NCBI GenBank assembly: GCA_913061335.1
Contig: CAJXTP010000089.1
Span: 1 to 10,618 of the forward strand
Source: an uncultured Loktanella sp.
GTDB lineage: Bacteria; Pseudomonadota; Alphaproteobacteria; Rhodobacterales; Rhodobacteraceae
DNA length: 10,618 nucleotides
Direction of reading: 5' to 3'
The notes below the pieces were generated by a model, which was not told the DNA's origin, ran no database searches, and was given only the letters and a program-made list of their open reading frames with translations. Shown one piece after another: positions 7,236 through 10,618 of the stretch. The number at the start of each line of letters is the position of its first letter. The first letter of the stretch is position 1. The translations under genes were made by a program, and so were the position numbers.

Positions 7236-8729
7236 ATGGCCAAAGTTAAAAAGCAACCCCGTCCTAAGGCGCAAACGCCCAAGGGTTTCCGTGATTATTT
7301 CGGCGCAGAGGTGGTGCAGCGCACGGCCATGCTTTCCAAGATTGCCGAAGTTTATCATCGCTATGGGTTTGACGCGCTTGAAAGCCCTGCTGTGGAAACG
7401 GTCGAGGCGCTGGGCAAGTTTTTGCCAGATGTTGATCGCCCAAATGAAGGCGTGTTCGCGTGGGAAGAAGACGCCGATTGGTTGGCCTTGCGCTATGACC
7501 TGACCGCGCCGCTTGCCCGCGTTTATGCGCAGCACCGCAATGATTTGCCGAACCCGTATCGCCGCTATGCGATGGGTCCTGTTTGGCGCAATGAGAAACC
7601 CGGCCCCGGCAGGTTCCGTCAGTTTTATCAGTGTGATGCTGATACGGTTGGCACGTCGAGCGTTGCTGCCGATGCCGAGATCTGCGCGATGTTGGCGGAT
7701 ACATTGGAGGCCGTGGGCATTGAGCGCGGCGACTATGTTGTGCGCGTCAATAACCGCAAGGTTCTGAACGGTGTGATGGAAGTCGCAGGCGTGCTCGACC
7801 CGTCTGATCCTGATAAGTTTGCGGCTGAGCGTGGCATCGTTTTGCGCGCCATTGATAAGCTGGACCGCCTAGGTATGGGCGGTGTCCGTGACCTATTGGG
7901 CGAAGGCCGAAAAGACGGCAGTGGCGACTTTACCAAGGGCGCTGGGCTGTCGGATGAACAAGCACAGATCGTCATGGGTTTCATGGAAGCCAAGCGCGAT
8001 AGCGGCCCTGCGACTGTGGCCCGTTTGATGGAGCTGGTTCAGGGATCTGAGACTGGTGTGACTGGTGTGAACGAGTTGGAAACCATGGCGACGTTGCTTG
8101 ATGCCCAAGGCTACGCATCCGATCGGATCGAGATTGATCCGTCAGTGGTGCGCGGACTTGGCTATTATACTGGTCCTGTGTTCGAGGCTGAGCTGACGTT
8201 TGAAGTGACTGATGAAAAGGGGCGTCCGCGTAACTTTGGCTCTGTGGCTGGTGGCGGTCGTTATGACGATCTCGTTAAGCGGTTTACCGGACAAGAGGTC
8301 CCTGCGACGGGTGTGTCTATCGGTGTTGACCGTCTGTTGGCCGCGCTGCATGCCAAGGGCCGTTTGGATACCAAGGCCGTTGGTCCTGTGATCGTGACCG
8401 TGATGGACCGCGATCAGATGGCGTATTACCAGACGTTGGTCGCTGAACTGCGCAATGCCGGCATTCGTGCCGAGGTGTATTTGGGCAACCCCAAGAATTT
8501 CGGCAATCAGCTGAAGTATGCGGATAACCGCGATAGTCCTGTGGCGATTATTGCTGGATCGGACGAGATGGCGAACGGTGTCGTGCAGATCAAGGATTTG
8601 ATCCTTGGGGCGCAGATTGCCCAGAACGCCACGGTTGAGGAATGGAAAGATCGCCCAAGCCAGTATGAAGTGCCACGCGCTGAACTGGTCGCAAAAGTCC
8701 GCGAGATTTTGGCAGGGCAGGGCGTATGA
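7236..8729 (+). CDS. hisS: Histidyl-tRNA synthetase, long alphaproteobacterial (eukaryote-like) form
   Basis: This 497-residue class II synthetase attaches histidine to tRNA-His; E. coli HisRS is 424 aa. Motif 1 region GFRDYFG is at 17-23, LRYDLTAPLAR at 85-95, motif 2 GPVWRNEKPGPGRFRQFYQC at 114-133, the histidine-binding RGLGYYTG at 306-313 (RGLDYYTG in most relatives), AGGGRYDDL at 338-346, and motif 3 GVSIGVDRLLAAL at 359-371. An anticodon-binding domain covers about 383-497. LRYDLT in place of LRPEGT and FYQCDAD after motif 2 are closer to eukaryotic than to typical bacterial HisRS. This agrees with the divergent HisRS known in alphaproteobacteria such as Caulobacter, which recognises an unusual tRNA-His. 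The start is ATG 7236, set by GAGG. The stop overlaps the hisZ start by 4 bases, so the two are translationally coupled. Confidence 0.97.
   Translation: MAKVKKQPRPKAQTPKGFRDYFGAEVVQRTAMLSKIAEVYHRYGFDALESPAVETVEALGKFLPDVDRPNEGVFAWEEDADWLALRYDLTAPLARVYAQHRNDLPNPYRRYAMGPVWRNEKPGPGRFRQFYQCDADTVGTSSVAADAEICAMLADTLEAVGIERGDYVVRVNNRKVLNGVMEVAGVLDPSDPDKFAAERGIVLRAIDKLDRLGMGGVRDLLGEGRKDGSGDFTKGAGLSDEQAQIVMGFMEAKRDSGPATVARLMELVQGSETGVTGVNELETMATLLDAQGYASDRIEIDPSVVRGLGYYTGPVFEAELTFEVTDEKGRPRNFGSVAGGGRYDDLVKRFTGQEVPATGVSIGVDRLLAALHAKGRLDTKAVGPVIVTVMDRDQMAYYQTLVAELRNAGIRAEVYLGNPKNFGNQLKYADNRDSPVAIIAGSDEMANGVVQIKDLILGAQIAQNATVEEWKDRPSQYEVPRAELVAKVREILAGQGV
8052..8069 (+). repeat. Tandem 9-bp duplication inside hisS
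   Basis: ACTGGTGTG occurs twice in immediate succession, in frame, giving Thr-Gly-Val twice (residues 273-278 of HisS). It lies between the catalytic motifs in the insertion region, where length variation is likely to be tolerated. Confidence 0.6.
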
Positions 8730-9805
8730 CACGCGCTGTTGCGGCCGAGGCTGCGCGTCTGACGGCGCTATTTGAGGGCCAAGGTGCCCGTCATGTGGAT
8801 GCGGATATTCTGCTGTCTGCGGAGACGTTGTTGGATTTGTACGGCGAAGATATTCGGGGTCGTGCTTATCTGACGACTGATCCGTTTGGCGGTGAAATGG
8901 TGCTGCGTCCTGATTTCACTGTGCCAGTTGTGCAGATGCATATGAACAGTGAAGCCGATCCTGCGCGCTATACTTATGCGGGCCGTGTATTTCGTAAACA
9001 AGAAAATGATCCGAGCCGTCCGCGCGAAGCGATGCAGGTCGGGTTTGAGGTATTTGACGGGTCCGATCCGGCGGGGGCTGATGCGACGGTTTTTGCGGCT
9101 GTTGCAGATGCATTGGCTGGATTTCCCGTGCGTGCGGCGACCGGTGATATCGGGATTTTGATGGCGGCGGTGGCTGGGTTGAAAACGTCGGACACGCGTA
9201 AGGCTGCGTTGATGCGTCACCTGTGGCGGCCGCGTAAATTTCGTGCATTGCTTGATCGGTTTGGCGGGCGCGTGCCTGCGGCCCCAAGTCGTGTGGCGTT
9301 GTTGTCCACCGCTGACCCGCTGGCTGATGCTGCCCCGACAATTGGCCTACGGTCCCGCGACGAGGTGCAGACGCGCATTGATGCGTTGCGTGCAGATGCT
9401 GCGACAGCGCCGATAAGCGGCGACGAAATGGCCTTGATCGACGCGATTTTAGGGCTGGATGATAGCTGTCCGCATGTGCTGTCCAATTTGCGAGATATCG
9501 CCGTAGACCTGCCTGCGATTGATGGCGCGGTAAGTGCGTTTGCGGCGCGGTTGGATGCGCTGTCGGATAAGGGCGTGGATGTGGATGCACTGGCGTTTGA
9601 AGGCAGTTATGGCCGCACGTCGTTGGAATATTACGATGGATTTGTGTTTGGATTTTACGCCGCCGCTGACCACCAGATGCCACCAGTGGCGACCGGTGGA
9701 CGGTATGATGCGCTGACTGCGCGGCTCGGTGCGGGACGCGCTGTGCCTGCCGTCGGCGGTGTTGTGCGCCCCGATTTGCTTGTCACACTGCGGGGGAATG
9801 TTTGA
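8726..9805 (+). CDS. hisZ: ATP phosphoribosyltransferase regulatory subunit
   Basis: HisZ (359 residues) is a paralogue of the HisRS catalytic domain that no longer charges tRNA. It assembles with short-form HisG and confers activity and histidine feedback on the first step of histidine synthesis. The class II remnants are visible in order: LRPDFTVPV at 60-68, the motif-2-like stretch GRVFRKQENDPSRPREAMQV at 86-105, FEGSYGRTSLEYYDG from 291, and a GGRYDAL motif near 327-333. It ends without the C-terminal anticodon-binding domain present in HisS, as expected for the family. The start ATG overlaps the hisS stop (ATGA), and its own stop shares a base with the hisG start. No damage is seen. The presence of short HisG next door confirms the identification over a second HisRS. 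Confidence 0.95.
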   Translation: MTRAVAAEAARLTALFEGQGARHVDADILLSAETLLDLYGEDIRGRAYLTTDPFGGEMVLRPDFTVPVVQMHMNSEADPARYTYAGRVFRKQENDPSRPREAMQVGFEVFDGSDPAGADATVFAAVADALAGFPVRAATGDIGILMAAVAGLKTSDTRKAALMRHLWRPRKFRALLDRFGGRVPAAPSRVALLSTADPLADAAPTIGLRSRDEVQTRIDALRADAATAPISGDEMALIDAILGLDDSCPHVLSNLRDIAVDLPAIDGAVSAFAARLDALSDKGVDVDALAFEGSYGRTSLEYYDGFVFGFYAAADHQMPPVATGGRYDALTARLGAGRAVPAVGGVVRPDLLVTLRGNV

Positions 9806-10494
9806 TGCTAAAGCTTGGTGTGCCGTCTAAAGGCCGGTTAATGGACAAGACGTTTGCATGGTTCGGTGATCGCGGCGTGAGCCTGCGTAAATCCGGATCT
9901 GACCGCGAATATGCGGGAGCTGTTGACGGGATAGACGGTGTTGAACTGGTGCTACTGTCGGCGGGTGAAATTCCGCGTGAATTGGCGGCGGGTCGCATTC
10001 ATTTGGGCGTGACTGGATCGGATTTGATCCGTGAAAAACTGGCTGCTTGGGAAACCCGTGTGCATACAATTGCGCCGATGGGTTTTGGCGGGGCTGATCT
10101 GATTATTGCAGTGCCGCAGGCTTGGGTCGATGTGGAAACGCTTGATGATTTGGATGCCGCCGCCGCCGCGTTTCGCGCCGCGCACGGGTTTCGGATGCGG
10201 ATTGCCACGAAGTACCACCGGCTGGTTCGCGAGTTTTTGCGTGACAACGGCGTGGCGGATTATCAGCTGATTGATAGTCAAGGCGCGACTGAGGGCACCG
10301 TCAAGAACGAGACGGCAGAAGCCATTGCCGACATTACGTCGACAGGTGAAACGCTGCGTGCCAACGGGCTGAAGATTTTGGGCGATGGGTTGATCCATGC
10401 ATCGCAAGCGACGCTGTTTCGTGGCCGCCGCGATGGCTGGACTGATGCGCAGCGCGTGACCCTGAAAGAACTGGAATCGCTGCTCGGCGTTTGA
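9805..10494 (+). CDS. hisG: ATP phosphoribosyltransferase catalytic subunit, short form
   Basis: HisG condenses ATP with PRPP to phosphoribosyl-ATP, the committed step of histidine synthesis. At 229 residues it is the short form, which lacks the C-terminal regulatory ACT-like domain of the long form (about 300 aa) and needs HisZ. The N-terminus has the typical GVPSKGRL (5-12), the middle GVTGSDLI (68-75), and the PRPP-binding signature runs from E164 through ADITSTGETLRANGL (175-189). The start is ATG 9805, which overlaps the hisZ stop as TGATG. A GGGGG run 8 bases upstream may serve as ribosome binding site; an in-frame TTG at 9802 is less likely. It is the last gene of the hisS-hisZ-hisG unit in the window. 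No clear terminator follows in the 37 bases before the next, convergent gene. Confidence 0.97.
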   Translation: MLKLGVPSKGRLMDKTFAWFGDRGVSLRKSGSDREYAGAVDGIDGVELVLLSAGEIPRELAAGRIHLGVTGSDLIREKLAAWETRVHTIAPMGFGGADLIIAVPQAWVDVETLDDLDAAAAAFRAAHGFRMRIATKYHRLVREFLRDNGVADYQLIDSQGATEGTVKNETAEAIADITSTGETLRANGLKILGDGLIHASQATLFRGRRDGWTDAQRVTLKELESLLGV

Positions 10495-10531
10495 CCTGAT
10501 GGGCTCGCCGCTGGCGTGATTACATGTCTTG

Positions 10532-10618
10532 CTAACGGACGCCGATTGCCGCGAGGGCTTTGCTAAGTTCGGGCGGGAGTGCTTCTTCGGTCTGCGCGCC
10601 ATCTGGCAGATCGGCGGG
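10532..10618 (-). CDS. C-terminal end of an unidentified protein, cut by window edge
   Basis: The minus strand is open from the right edge to a TAG at 10532-10534, giving 28 residues that include EEALPPELSKALAAIGVR at the C-terminus. The sequence has an acidic, alanine- and proline-containing composition and codon use like its neighbours, so it is probably a real gene end converging on hisG. Too little is visible to name a family. Other frames over this short stretch cannot be excluded with certainty. Confidence 0.5.
   Translation of the reverse strand, partial: PADLPDGAQTEEALPPELSKALAAIGVR

Noticed and set aside
8142..8732. Minus-strand open frame of 196 codons opposite the end of hisS
   Set aside because: It overlaps the conserved anticodon-binding half of hisS and has no ribosome binding site or domain of its own.
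8916..9683. Minus-strand open frame of 255 codons opposite hisZ
   Set aside because: Low-complexity Arg, Gln, His and Pro composition and full overlap with the well-supported hisZ mark it as a shadow.
10506..10516. CGCC-GCT-GGCG hairpin as hisG terminator
   Set aside because: A 4-bp stem without a T-run is too weak to support the call.
1..10618. Search for a novel system, mobile element, CRISPR array or RNA gene
   Set aside because: Almost all of the window is filled by recognised housekeeping and metabolic genes. I saw no transposase, terminal repeats, spaced repeats, tRNA-like cloverleaf or unexplained gene cluster.

Overview
The window looks like an ordinary chromosomal stretch from an alphaproteobacterium, most likely of the Rhodobacterales (roseobacter group). 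The reasons are the moderately GC-rich protein-coding sequence, the split XdhA/XdhB xanthine dehydrogenase whose active-site numbering is one residue off that of Rhodobacter capsulatus, a short-form HisG paired with HisZ, a long histidyl-tRNA synthetase with eukaryote-like motifs, and an ArsR regulator of a type common in that order. The genus cannot be fixed from sequence reading alone.

Layout from left to right. Positions 1-2727 (minus strand) hold xdhB, cut by the left edge, and xdhA. They overlap by 3 bases and form a purine-catabolism operon; the chaperone gene xdhC, if present, would lie beyond the left edge. A 272-base non-coding stretch (2728-2999) upstream of xdhA carries a 7-bp inverted repeat that could be an operator. 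A small ArsR-family regulator (3000-3332, minus) follows, preceded by a promoter-like sequence, and it is divergent from dnaE. dnaE (3425-6925, plus) encodes the replicative DNA polymerase III alpha subunit. It converges on slyX (6927-7130, minus) with one base between the stop codons. A 105-base gap (7131-7235) holds a strong hairpin and the hisS ribosome binding site.

hisS (7236-8729), hisZ (8726-9805) and hisG (9805-10494) are on the plus strand, joined by overlapping stop/start codons. This is a tight histidine module: HisG and HisZ form the first, feedback-regulated enzyme of histidine synthesis, HisZ is a catalytically dead relative of histidyl-tRNA synthetase, and HisS itself charges tRNA-His. 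The right edge holds the last 28 codons of an unidentified minus-strand gene converging on hisG.

I see no mobile element, CRISPR array, tRNA or rRNA gene, prophage part or defence system, and no sign of a previously undescribed system. The observations most worth checking are the eukaryote-like HisRS motifs, the xdhA-proximal palindrome, the hisS leader hairpin with competing partners, and the arsR promoter that predicts a nearly leaderless transcript.
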